In this document: positions 8,516-17,184 of the stretch, in pieces
Layout: each line of letters starts with the position of its first letter
Numbering within the stretch: the first letter of the stretch is position 1
Made by a program: the position numbers and the translations under genes
Assembly: GCF_009797935.1 (NCBI RefSeq)
Contig: NZ_VOLC01000026.1
Coordinates: 1-64,000 of the forward strand
Reading direction: 5' to 3'
Length of the DNA stretch: 64,000 bases
Source: Lunatibacter salilacus
GTDB taxonomy: Bacteria; Bacteroidota; Bacteroidia; Cytophagales; Cyclobacteriaceae
Notes under the pieces: generated by a model
Database searches by the model: none
Seen by the model: only the letters and a program-made list of their open reading frames with translations
What the model was told of the DNA's origin: nothing

Positions 8516-10159
8516 ATGAATTTTACAGCCTTAGACCTAACCATCTTTATTGGATATTGCCTTCTGATTATTCTGATGGGATACTTTGTTTCCCGAGAAA
8601 AGAAAGGCCATATCAAAGATTCCAACGATTACTTTTTAGCCAGTAAAGCCCTACCCTGGTGGGCGGTTGGTGCATCACTGATCGCATCCAATATCTCTGC
8701 CGAGCAGTTTATTGGTATGTCAGGATCCGGGTTTGCACTTGGGTTGGCCATTTCTACCTATGAATGGATGGCGGCTGCCACGCTGGTAATTGTGGCTATT
8801 TTCTTCCTTCCCATTTATTTGAAAGAAGGAATTAGTACTATGCCCCAATTTCTGCTGAAGCGATACGACAGCCGGGTTAGGACCACCATGGCTATCTTCT
8901 GGTTATTGGTTTATGTATTTGTCAATCTTACATCGGTACTATACCTCGGGGCACTGAGTCTGGATACCATTCTGGGCATTCCTTTAGGATATGGAATTGC
9001 GGGGCTGGCTGTTTTTGCTATGCTTTACTCCATATATGGTGGGCTTAAGGCTGTTGCATGGACGGATGTAATTCAGGTGTTTTTCTTAGTGGGAGGAGGA
9101 TTGGCGACTACATATCTCGCCCTATCTTTAGTTGGTGAGGGAGACGTCATAGGGGGATTTGTGTCGTTGGTGCAGGAAGCACCCTCTCATTTCAAAATGA
9201 TTATAAAGGAAGGCGAAATGATGATCCCTGACGGCGCCGGAGGGACACGGGATGCCTATCTCGATTTGCCTGGCATAAGTGTATTGATTGGCGGCATGTG
9301 GGTAATCAACCTAAATTACTGGGGTTTTAACCAGTACATCACCCAACGGGCGTTGGCTGCAAAATCTCTCAATGAAGCACAAAAAGGGATGATTTTTGCT
9401 GGATTTCTGAAGCTATTAATGCCATTGATCGTTGTGATTCCCGGAATTGCGGCCTTTGTGATAGTAAGAGACGGCATTGATACATCTTTTATTCAGTCAA
9501 TGACCGATCCTGAAGCCGGAATTATAAAATCAGACCGGGCATACCCCACATTATTGCAGCTCTTGCCATCTGGACTGAAAGGGCTGGCCTTCGCCGCATT
9601 GACAGCAGCGATCGTTTCCTCCTTGGCATCTATGGCCAACAGTACATCGACCATCTTTACATTGGATATCTACAAAAATTTCTTTGACACCAAAGCGTCA
9701 GAAGTTAAGCAAGTTAGGGTTGGAAGGATTACAGCCGTTGTTGCCTTCATTATTGCAGCCTTGGTGGCACCTGCATTGCGGGAACTGGATCAGGCCTTTC
9801 AGTATATTCAGGAATATACAGGATTTATATCCCCGGGTGTTTTTGCGATTTTCATATTCGGCTTTTTCTGGAAAAAAACCACTTCCAATGCCGCATTAAC
9901 CGCAGCTGCATTGACCATTCCATTATCCATGCTGTTTAAATTTATCACTCCGGGGCTTCCGTTTATTGACCGTATGGGAGTAGTGTTTTTGATTATTTCA
10001 GCAGTGATTATTGCGGTTAGCCTCTTTGAAGGAAAAGGAAAAGACCATCCAAAGGGCATAGAAATTTCACCGGACCTATTTAAAACGAGTACTAAATTTA
10101 AAATTGGTGCCATTATCATCATGGGCATTATTGCTGCCCTGTATATTAGGTTTTGGTAA
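8516..10159 (+). CDS. Sodium:solute symporter, probable xylose/sugar uptake (SSS family)
   Basis: A 547-residue integral membrane protein of the SSS/SGLT family with about 13-14 membrane segments. The N-terminal pattern SNDYFLASKALPWWAVGASLIASNISAEQ is split over about 38-67 and matches sugar symporters, including the NISAEQFIGMSGSG region of TM1. It is the first gene of an operon with xylB (22 bases downstream) and xylA, so xylose is the most likely substrate; the sequence alone does not prove the sugar. It resembles the second symporter at 30537 only at family level. Confidence 0.87.
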   Translation: MNFTALDLTIFIGYCLLIILMGYFVSREKKGHIKDSNDYFLASKALPWWAVGASLIASNISAEQFIGMSGSGFALGLAISTYEWMAAATLVIVAIFFLPIYLKEGISTMPQFLLKRYDSRVRTTMAIFWLLVYVFVNLTSVLYLGALSLDTILGIPLGYGIAGLAVFAMLYSIYGGLKAVAWTDVIQVFFLVGGGLATTYLALSLVGEGDVIGGFVSLVQEAPSHFKMIIKEGEMMIPDGAGGTRDAYLDLPGISVLIGGMWVINLNYWGFNQYITQRALAAKSLNEAQKGMIFAGFLKLLMPLIVVIPGIAAFVIVRDGIDTSFIQSMTDPEAGIIKSDRAYPTLLQLLPSGLKGLAFAALTAAIVSSLASMANSTSTIFTLDIYKNFFDTKASEVKQVRVGRITAVVAFIIAALVAPALRELDQAFQYIQEYTGFISPGVFAIFIFGFFWKKTTSNAALTAAALTIPLSMLFKFITPGLPFIDRMGVVFLIISAVIIAVSLFEGKGKDHPKGIEISPDLFKTSTKFKIGAIIIMGIIAALYIRFW

Positions 10160-10181
10160 CATATAATTATATTTAAACTTC

Positions 10182-11669
10182 ATGAGAGAACTATTAATAG
10201 GATATGATATCGGCAGTTCGTCTGTCAAAACAACACTTTTAAATGCCCAAACCGGCAAAGTAATCAGCTCGGCTAGCTTGCCAAAAGAGGAAATGACCAT
10301 TCATTCCCCTCAAAGAGAGTGGGCGGAACAACATCCCGACACCTGGTGGAAATATATTCAGGAAACCACGCAAATAGTGGTAAAGGAAGCCAACATCAAA
10401 CCCGGTGAAGTTCTGGGTATTGGCATATCATACCAGATGCACGGTTTGGTGATGATAGACAAAAACCGGGAGGTAATACGTCCCGCAATAATATGGTGCG
10501 ATAGTCGGGCGGTGGAAATTGGAAACAAGGCATTCTCCGATTTGGGAAGTGACTATTGCTTAGAACATTTACTGAATTCCCCGGGAAATTTTACCGCTTC
10601 AAAACTGAAATGGGTAAAAGAAAATGAGCCGTCCAACTTTGATCGGGTCTATAAAATAATGCTTCCTGGAGATTATATCGCCATGAAGTTGACCGGAGAA
10701 ATCCTGACCTCGGAGACAGGCCTTTCCGAAGGTATCTTTTGGGATTTTCTTGCGAATGGCGTTTCCTCGAAACTGCTTGATTATTATGGATTGGACCAGA
10801 ACATATTGCCGGATGCAGTTCCCTCATTTAGTTATCAGGGAAAACTGACTTCAAATGCGGCTACTCTATTGGGCCTTGAAGCGGGTATACCCATTGCCTA
10901 CCGCGCAGGAGACCAGCCGAACAATGCATTTTCCCTTAATGTACTCGAAGACGGAGAACTGGCCACCACTGCCGGTACTTCCGGTACGGTGTATGGGGTA
11001 AGTCTTAAGCCGGTTTTTGATCCAGCGTCAAGGGTCAATACCTTTGTCCATGTGAACCATAAGAAAAAAGACCCCAGATATGGCGTTTTACTCTGTGTGA
11101 ACGGAACTGGAATTCTAAACAGCTGGATCAAAAAGATGATTGGTGGCAATTCCATCAGCTACGACCAAATGAATGATCTTGCGGCTGAGGTTCCCATAGG
11201 AGCCGAAGGGCTTAACATTATACCATTTGGAAACGGGGTAGAGCGCATCATGCAAAACCGCCAAGTTGATGCCCACCTTTCAGGAATAAACCTGCTCAAA
11301 CACGACAAGCGCCACGTCCTCCGTGCCGGACAGGAAGGCATAGTCAGTTCCCTAACCTTTGGCTTCAATATCATGAAAGGAATGGGGCTAAACCTGAACA
11401 CCGTTAAAGCCGGTCGGGCAAACATGTTCCTAAGCCCCTTGTTCCGTGAAGCCTTTGTCAATATGAATGATGTTGTACTTCAACTATACGATACAGACGG
11501 TTCGCAAGGAGCTGCTAGGGGAGCCGGAATTGGAGCCGGAAGGTATTCCACAAACAAAGAAGCATTTGTAGGGCTTGAAAAATTGGCCGAAATTGCTCCT
11601 TCGGAGGAGCTGAAATCAGCCTACGGGGAGGTTTACCAACGATGGGAAGCCTATCTGAACAAACTTTGA
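10182..11669 (+). CDS. xylB: Xylulokinase
   Basis: A 495-residue FGGY-family carbohydrate kinase that phosphorylates D-xylulose with ATP, the second intracellular step of xylose use. The ATP-phosphate motif GYDIGSSSVKTTL lies at 7-19. The sugar-binding segment SYQMHGLV (about 84-91), with the MHG signature of xylulokinases, is followed by IIWCDSRA. GTSGTVYG and the C-terminal QGAARGAG segment complete the second half. It sits 22 bases after the symporter and 44 bases before xylA. The order transporter-xylB-xylA and the MHG motif make xylulose a firm choice over other pentuloses. Confidence 0.93.
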   Translation: MRELLIGYDIGSSSVKTTLLNAQTGKVISSASLPKEEMTIHSPQREWAEQHPDTWWKYIQETTQIVVKEANIKPGEVLGIGISYQMHGLVMIDKNREVIRPAIIWCDSRAVEIGNKAFSDLGSDYCLEHLLNSPGNFTASKLKWVKENEPSNFDRVYKIMLPGDYIAMKLTGEILTSETGLSEGIFWDFLANGVSSKLLDYYGLDQNILPDAVPSFSYQGKLTSNAATLLGLEAGIPIAYRAGDQPNNAFSLNVLEDGELATTAGTSGTVYGVSLKPVFDPASRVNTFVHVNHKKKDPRYGVLLCVNGTGILNSWIKKMIGGNSISYDQMNDLAAEVPIGAEGLNIIPFGNGVERIMQNRQVDAHLSGINLLKHDKRHVLRAGQEGIVSSLTFGFNIMKGMGLNLNTVKAGRANMFLSPLFREAFVNMNDVVLQLYDTDGSQGAARGAGIGAGRYSTNKEAFVGLEKLAEIAPSEELKSAYGEVYQRWEAYLNKL

Positions 11670-11713
11670 ACAAATCTATAGCATTAAAACCAAACCAAAA
11701 AACGAATTAACAC

Positions 11714-13027
11714 ATGTCTAAAACCTATTTTCCTACTGTCGACAAAATCAAATTTGAGGGAAGAGAATCCACCAATCCGCTGGCATTTAAATTTTATGAT
11801 GAAAACCGCGTGATTGCGGGCAAATCAATGAAGGATCATTTTCGATTTGCCATCGCCTATTGGCATTCTTTCTGTGCTACGGGAAATGACCCCTTCGGTC
11901 CAGGCACCATGGTGCGTGAGTGGGACAAGGCATCCGATGCGGTGCAGCGTGCCAAAGATAAAATGGATGCTGCCTTTGAATTTATAGGTAAAATCGGAGC
12001 TCCATTCTATTGTTTTCACGATATTGACTTGGTAGATGAGGGAGATTCCCTTTCGCAATATGAAAGAAGACTTGCGGCCATCGTGGACTATGCGAAACAA
12101 AAGCAGTCCGAAACGGGCATCAAACTTCTTTGGGGTACAGCCAACGTGTTTAGCAATCCCCGCTACATGAATGGTGCCTCTACCAATCCGGATTTCAACG
12201 TAGTGGCCCATGCCGCCACGCAGGTGAAAAATGCCATTGATGCAACTATAGCCCTTGGAGGAGAAAATTATGTTTTCTGGGGAGGAAGAGAAGGCTATAT
12301 GTCCTTACTCAATACCGATATGAAACGGGAAACAGAACATCTGGCCCAATTCCTGACCATGGCCCGTGACTACGGGAGAAAGCAGGGATTTAAAGGTACG
12401 TTCCTTATCGAACCTAAGCCAATGGAGCCTACAAAGCACCAATACGATTACGATGCGGCCACAGTAATTGGATTTTTAAGGCATTATGGATTGGATAAGG
12501 ATTTCAAGCTTAACTTGGAGGTAAACCATGCCACTTTGGCGGGGCATACCTTTCAGCATGAACTTCAGGTGGCTTTGGATGCAGGGCTTTTGGGAAGCAT
12601 AGATGCGAATAGAGGTGATTACCAAAATGGATGGGATACCGACCAGTTTGCAATCAACTTACAGGAACTTACCGAATCCATGTTGGTTCTCCTACAGGGA
12701 GATGGATTTACAACTGGCGGCGTAAATTTTGACGCGAAAATCAGAAGAAATTCCACGGATTTGGAAGATTTGTTCCATGCACATGTGGGAAGTATGGATG
12801 CCTTTGCCAGGAGTTTAATAATTGCCAATGACATTATCGAAAAATCTCCTTATGAGTCAATGCGAAAAGAGCGGTATGCTTCATTTGATTCCGGCAAAGG
12901 GAAAGAGTTCGAAACGGGCAAGTTGACCTTGGAGGATCTGAGATCCCACGCTATGGAAACCGGAGAACCCAAGCAAACGAGTGGGAAACAGGAAATGTAT
13001 GAGAACATACTAAATCAGTTTATTTAA
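11714..13027 (+). CDS. xylA: Xylose isomerase
   Basis: A 437-residue class II xylose isomerase, which converts D-xylose to D-xylulose in a TIM barrel with two divalent metals. Visible signatures are FYCFHDIDL (about 97-105, catalytic His and Asp), [17 protein letters not shown] (about 138-154), the metal ligand segment [16 protein letters not shown] (about 229-244), [16 protein letters not shown] (about 266-281) and [17 protein letters not shown]. Length and the long N-terminus are typical of class II. It is the last gene of the operon and is followed by a clear terminator. Confidence 0.97.
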   Translation: MSKTYFPTVDKIKFEGRESTNPLAFKFYDENRVIAGKSMKDHFRFAIAYWHSFCATGNDPFGPGTMVREWDKASDAVQRAKDKMDAAFEFIGKIGAPFYCFHDIDLVDEGDSLSQYERRLAAIVDYAKQKQSETGIKLLWGTANVFSNPRYMNGASTNPDFNVVAHAATQVKNAIDATIALGGENYVFWGGREGYMSLLNTDMKRETEHLAQFLTMARDYGRKQGFKGTFLIEPKPMEPTKHQYDYDAATVIGFLRHYGLDKDFKLNLEVNHATLAGHTFQHELQVALDAGLLGSIDANRGDYQNGWDTDQFAINLQELTESMLVLLQGDGFTTGGVNFDAKIRRNSTDLEDLFHAHVGSMDAFARSLIIANDIIEKSPYESMRKERYASFDSGKGKEFETGKLTLEDLRSHAMETGEPKQTSGKQEMYENILNQFI

Positions 13028-13135
13028 AAGGTAAATTGACAATGAATTTATGTCTGGGATTTATTTGAGCGATTGATCTCAGAATGGGGTTTATTGGTCA
13101 GCTAATTACTGAAATAAATCTGCTGAAATAAAATT

Positions 13136-13169
13136 AAAGCCTATCCAGCAAATGTTGGGTAGGCTTTTT
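13136..13169 (+). terminator. Rho-independent terminator after xylA
   Basis: An inverted repeat pairs 13136-13150 (AAAGCCTATCCAGCA) with 13153-13167 (TGTTGGGTAGGCTTT), with two G-U wobbles and a T run to 13169. It ends the xylose operon and overlaps the first ATG of the following reading frame, which argues against that ATG as the real start. Confidence 0.85.
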
Positions 13170-13190
13170 GGTACTTTAGAAATAATAACA

Positions 13191-15476
13191 GTGATATCAG
13201 AATCAGCAACACCGGAAAAAAGAAATCTTAGGGAAGTTTCGCTAAATGCGGATTTGGTGGTAATCGGAGGTGGTATGGCGGGTGTATGCTGTGCCATTAC
13301 TGCCGCTAGGGAAGGATTGGAGGTAACCTTGGTTCAAGACAGGCCAGTATTAGGTGGGAATGCATCCTCGGAGATCCGTCTTTGGATTTTGGGAGCCACC
13401 TCCAGCATGGGCAACAATAACCGCTGGGCCAGGGAAGGGGGCGTGATTGATGAGATTTTGCTGGAAAACATTTACCGAAATCCGGAAGGCAACGCGCTGA
13501 TTTTGGACACTGTTATTTTGGAAAAAGTAGTTGTCGAGAAAAACATCACCTTGCTGCTGAATACTGCCGTATATGATGTAGAAAAGAAAGGTGAGAATGT
13601 AATTCACTCCGTATCCGCATTTTGCAGTCAGAACAGTACGGTATATAGGCTGAACAGCAAGCTGTTTGTGGATGCATCCGGTGACGGGATTGTCGGGTAT
13701 CTTTCTGGAGCAGCATATAGAATTGGTGCCGAGACCAAAGAAGAATTCGATGAAGCATTTGCTCCGGATAAGTCTTACGGAGAGCTGCTGGGGCATTCCA
13801 TTTATTTTCACAGCAAGAAAACCGATAAGCCAGTCCGTTTTATTCCCCCATCCTTTGCTAACCCGGATATTGCCAATCTCCCACGTTTCCGGTCTTTTAA
13901 TTTGCGGGATAGGGGATGTAGACTTTGGTGGGTGGAGTATGGTGGCAGATTGGATACCATTCATGACAGTGAGCAAATTAAATGGGAGCTGTGGCGAATT
14001 ATCTATGGCATCTGGGATCATATCAAAAATTCCGGCGAGTATCCGGAAGCAGAAAATGATACCTTGGAATGGGTAGGCATGATCCCTGGAAAACGGGAAA
14101 GTCGACGGTTCGAAGGGGACTATATGCTGAGTCAAAAGGATGTTGTTGAGCAACGGGACCATGCGGATGTGGTGTCCTATGGAGGATGGGCACTCGACCT
14201 TCATCCTGCGGATGGGGTTTATGGTGAAAAGCCCGGGTGTACGCAGTGGCATTCTAAAGGGATTTACCAGATTCCCTTTAGGACCATGTATAGCCGAAAT
14301 ATAAAAAACCTTTTTTTGGCCGGACGGATAATTAGTGCCAGCCATGTGGCCTTTGGCTCCTCCAGGGTCATGGCCACCTGTGCGCATAATGCCCAAGCGG
14401 TTGCTATGGCGGCCGTTTTGTGCACCCATTCCAATTTGTTTCCCAGGGATTTGTTAGCTGTTGACAGGATGAGCAAATTCCAACAAAAACTCCAAGCTAC
14501 CGGACAATACCTACCCAAAGTTCCTTGGAGGGATCCGGATAATTTAGTCAAAACAGCCCAAATCACAGCATCTTCTACCTTTGACCTTAGCCAGCTTCCG
14601 GCTGACGGGCCATGGAGGCAATTGGATTTTGGTATGGCCCAACTCATGCCGTTGGCCGCAGGCGAGATTCCTGCCTTGAAGATTCGGATCAGGGCTTCTG
14701 AACCTACAGTGATTAAGCTAATGCTTCAAATTGCTGTACGTGAGGGTAACTTTACCCCAGATAGGATCTTATCCGAAAAGGAAGTGGCGGTAACGACGGG
14801 AGAACAGGATCTGTGGCTGTCTTTTGAGGGGGAATTGAAATCTCCAAGCTATGCTTTTTTTTCGCTTATGGCGAATGATAAAATTGAAGTAGCCTCTTCG
14901 AATACCCGGATTTCCGGGATAATGCCTGTATTTAACAAATTCAACCGGGATGTAGCTGTCAGCGCCAGACAGAACCCACCGGATGGCCTTGGGATAGATT
15001 CCTTTGAATTTTGGCTACCAGAAAGAAGGCCTGGGGGACAGAACTTGGCATTTGCCAGTTACCGGCCTTTTTCCGCCTTTTCCACTGACTTTTTGACCAA
15101 TGGCTATTTTCGACCTACCACGCAAACAAACGCCTGGGTGGGGGCTTTGGAAGACAGCAATCCTTCATTGACGATATCGTGGAAGGAAGTACAGCAAATC
15201 AGGTGCATAGTCTTATGGTTTGATACAGATGCGGATCATCCACTTGAGTCCACCCTAAGGGGTCATGACGAACGGGTGATGCCCGGCTGTGTACAGGCTT
15301 ACAGGATTTGGGATGGAAATGGAGTATTAGTATATGAAGAAAAGGATAACCACCAAACGAGAAATGAAATCGTACTAAAAGAAGTGATTGAAACACAGTC
15401 TTTGCGGATAGAATTGACGCACCCTCAGAAATCAATCCCTGCTGGATTGTTTGGAGTAGGTGTATATCCGTATTAG
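13191..15476 (+). CDS. FAD-dependent oxidoreductase (FAD_oxidored family), cytosolic
   Basis: A 761-residue flavoprotein when started at GTG 13191. The frame also has an ATG at 13152, but that lies in the loop of the xylA terminator, and the GTG start aligns end to end with the paralogue at 32227 (PEKR then GGGMAG at the same spacing). The N-terminal Rossmann motif GGGMAGVCCAI binds FAD. The flavoenzyme core runs to about 430, with RPVLGGNASSEIR and NRWAREGGVIDE conserved in the paralogue. The remainder is a beta-rich C-terminal region resembling discoidin-type sugar-binding folds. No signal peptide, so cytosolic. The substrate is unknown; context suggests a sugar or glycoside. Confidence 0.85.
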   Translation: MISESATPEKRNLREVSLNADLVVIGGGMAGVCCAITAAREGLEVTLVQDRPVLGGNASSEIRLWILGATSSMGNNNRWAREGGVIDEILLENIYRNPEGNALILDTVILEKVVVEKNITLLLNTAVYDVEKKGENVIHSVSAFCSQNSTVYRLNSKLFVDASGDGIVGYLSGAAYRIGAETKEEFDEAFAPDKSYGELLGHSIYFHSKKTDKPVRFIPPSFANPDIANLPRFRSFNLRDRGCRLWWVEYGGRLDTIHDSEQIKWELWRIIYGIWDHIKNSGEYPEAENDTLEWVGMIPGKRESRRFEGDYMLSQKDVVEQRDHADVVSYGGWALDLHPADGVYGEKPGCTQWHSKGIYQIPFRTMYSRNIKNLFLAGRIISASHVAFGSSRVMATCAHNAQAVAMAAVLCTHSNLFPRDLLAVDRMSKFQQKLQATGQYLPKVPWRDPDNLVKTAQITASSTFDLSQLPADGPWRQLDFGMAQLMPLAAGEIPALKIRIRASEPTVIKLMLQIAVREGNFTPDRILSEKEVAVTTGEQDLWLSFEGELKSPSYAFFSLMANDKIEVASSNTRISGIMPVFNKFNRDVAVSARQNPPDGLGIDSFEFWLPERRPGGQNLAFASYRPFSAFSTDFLTNGYFRPTTQTNAWVGALEDSNPSLTISWKEVQQIRCIVLWFDTDADHPLESTLRGHDERVMPGCVQAYRIWDGNGVLVYEEKDNHQTRNEIVLKEVIETQSLRIELTHPQKSIPAGLFGVGVYPY

Positions 15477-15876
15477 ATGTTTTAAAAAAAATTCTCCGAG
15501 CCCTCTGTAAACTTTGTGATCGTCGTGGTCCCTTTTTTCTCGCAGCGGACGCAACGATTGCGCAGCGGACGCAACGTTCTCAATTTTCTATGTGCCTACA
15601 TAGTTTAATTTTTTGTTTAACACAGGGGGCGCAACGAATTTCAAATAAATCTCTTTGTCCTAATATGTGAATCATTTAAAAAAGACCACAAAGGGCACAA
15701 AGAAGGCACAAAGTCCACAAAGAAATAAAGCCTAAGAGTCCTCTGTGCAACCTTAGTGATCTTTGTGATCCCTTTAAAAAAGACCGCAAAGGACGCAAAG
15801 TGTTGGTAAAAAAATCCTTCGTGAAGTTGGATAATTGGCGGTGGTGTAAAGAAATTCGAAATTTTGGGCTCACACA
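15477..15876. repeat. Intergenic CAAAG-type repeat region
   Basis: A 400-base gap with no credible gene. It is filled with direct and inverted tracts such as GACCACAAAGGGCACAAAG (near 15684), GACCGCAAAGGACGCAAAG (near 15782) and their reverse forms (near 15500-15530 and 15740-15770). A tandem GCAGCGGACGCAACG occurs twice at about 15543-15573. These match the tracts at 1-210 and 3990-4165. Confidence 0.55.
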
Positions 15877-16890
15877 CTAAGTGCTTTCACGTACTATTAG
15901 CGTGGGCACGATCAATCGCTCCTCCACTTTTACAATTTCTTCATCTGATTCTACGGCATCCAAAATAATCCGTGCCGCCATTTGCCCCATTTCAAAGGAT
16001 GGCTGTGACATGGTGCTGATGGATGGAGTAATAAACTTTCCCGTAATATCATTTCCAAAACCAGCAATAGCAAGTTCCTCGGGAACCTTTATTCCCATTT
16101 TTTGGGCTTTATGAAGGACGCCAATTGCCAAGATATCCGCAAAGCAGAAAATTGCATCCGGTTTTGGGTCCTGCTTCCATAGGGATACTAATGCCTCACC
16201 TGCCAGTTCAAAAGTGAAATCTTCCAAAGCTACCACGAGGTCTTGGTGAATATGTATATCTGCCTGTTCTAGTGCAATTCGAAAGCCTTCATACCGTTTG
16301 CGACAAACTCCCAAAGACATGGGTCCGCCGATATACGCAATGTTTTTTTTGCCTCTCGAAATAAGATGATTTGCCATTTCTCTTGCTCCGCTGGCATCAT
16401 CTGTTTTAATCATTGAGGTTTGTATCGATTCACAAGTCCGTTCAAACAGTACCACGGGTATATCCCGATCGAGGATATGTTGAATGTGGTCAAAGGTTTG
16501 GGTTTCTTTGGAAAAAGCAATAATAATCCCATCCACCCGGCTGTTTGCCAAGGTCTCCACGATAGCTTCCTCTTTTACAAAGGATTCTCCGGATTGGAAG
16601 ATCATAACCTTATAGCCTTTTTCATAGGCTATATTCTCTATGCCAGCAATGGAGTTTGACCAAAAATAGCGGTTAATAGTAGGGACAACAATTCCAATTA
16701 TGTTTGATCTCTTGCTACTGAGACTACTGGCAAGCAGGTTGGGATGATAGTCCATTTCTTTGGCCATTTGGAGAACGGCCTTCTTAGTCTCTTTCCTAAT
16801 TTCCGATGAATTTCTCATCGCGCGGGAAACGGTGGCTACAGAAACATTTAACTTCTCGGCGATGTCTTTAATGGTTATGGGTTTTTTCAA
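15877..16890 (-). CDS. LacI-family transcriptional repressor, candidate PUL regulator
   Basis: A 337-residue LacI/GalR regulator. The N-terminal HTH and hinge read ITIKDIAEKLNVSVATVSRA (about 4-23), followed by the usual hinge (NLLASSLSSKRS) and a periplasmic-binding-type sensor domain with VDGIIIAFSKE and the C-terminal TPSISTMSQPSFEMGQMAA typical of the family. It diverges from susC at 17185, and a near-perfect palindrome of LacI type lies between them at 17045-17064. It most likely represses the PUL and perhaps the unit at 37306; the inducer is unknown but should be a sugar or sugar derivative. Confidence 0.92.
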   Translation of the reverse strand: MKKPITIKDIAEKLNVSVATVSRAMRNSSEIRKETKKAVLQMAKEMDYHPNLLASSLSSKRSNIIGIVVPTINRYFWSNSIAGIENIAYEKGYKVMIFQSGESFVKEEAIVETLANSRVDGIIIAFSKETQTFDHIQHILDRDIPVVLFERTCESIQTSMIKTDDASGAREMANHLISRGKKNIAYIGGPMSLGVCRKRYEGFRIALEQADIHIHQDLVVALEDFTFELAGEALVSLWKQDPKPDAIFCFADILAIGVLHKAQKMGIKVPEELAIAGFGNDITGKFITPSISTMSQPSFEMGQMAARIILDAVESDEEIVKVEERLIVPTLIVREST

Positions 16891-17044
16891 TGGGGTTTAT
16901 GTCAGGAGTGATAAATTTTGGATTGCAAGTTAAACGAAGGAAAGTTTGAAAACTGATTTTTTAAAATTTTTCTGAAAATTCAATGAAAACTACATTTTCA
17001 ATTTACTGCAATTCTCAATTAAAAATTATCAATTCCATAAATGT

Positions 17045-17064
17045 AAACGTTATCGAGAACGTTT
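17045..17064. promoter_or_regulatory. LacI-type operator upstream of susC
   Basis: The sequence AAACGTTATCGAGAACGTTT is a 20-base palindrome with a central CG and one mismatched pair. It lies between the divergent LacI gene and susC, 120 bases upstream of the susC start. A central CG and AACGTT arms are typical of LacI-family sites, so binding by the adjacent repressor is a strong inference. Confidence 0.75.
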
Positions 17065-17184
17065 GCAGTATAAATAACTTTTTAATACATTATTTTAATT
17101 TTTTTATCACTGTTTTTTTAAATAGTTTAGAATTTAATTTCGATAATATATTTATCAATTAACAACTCATATTAATAAACCTAA

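Noticed and set aside
15540-15800. CRISPR array in the repeat-rich gap before the LacI gene
   Set aside because: The repeats are short, irregularly spaced and in both orientations, with no uniform spacers or cas genes.
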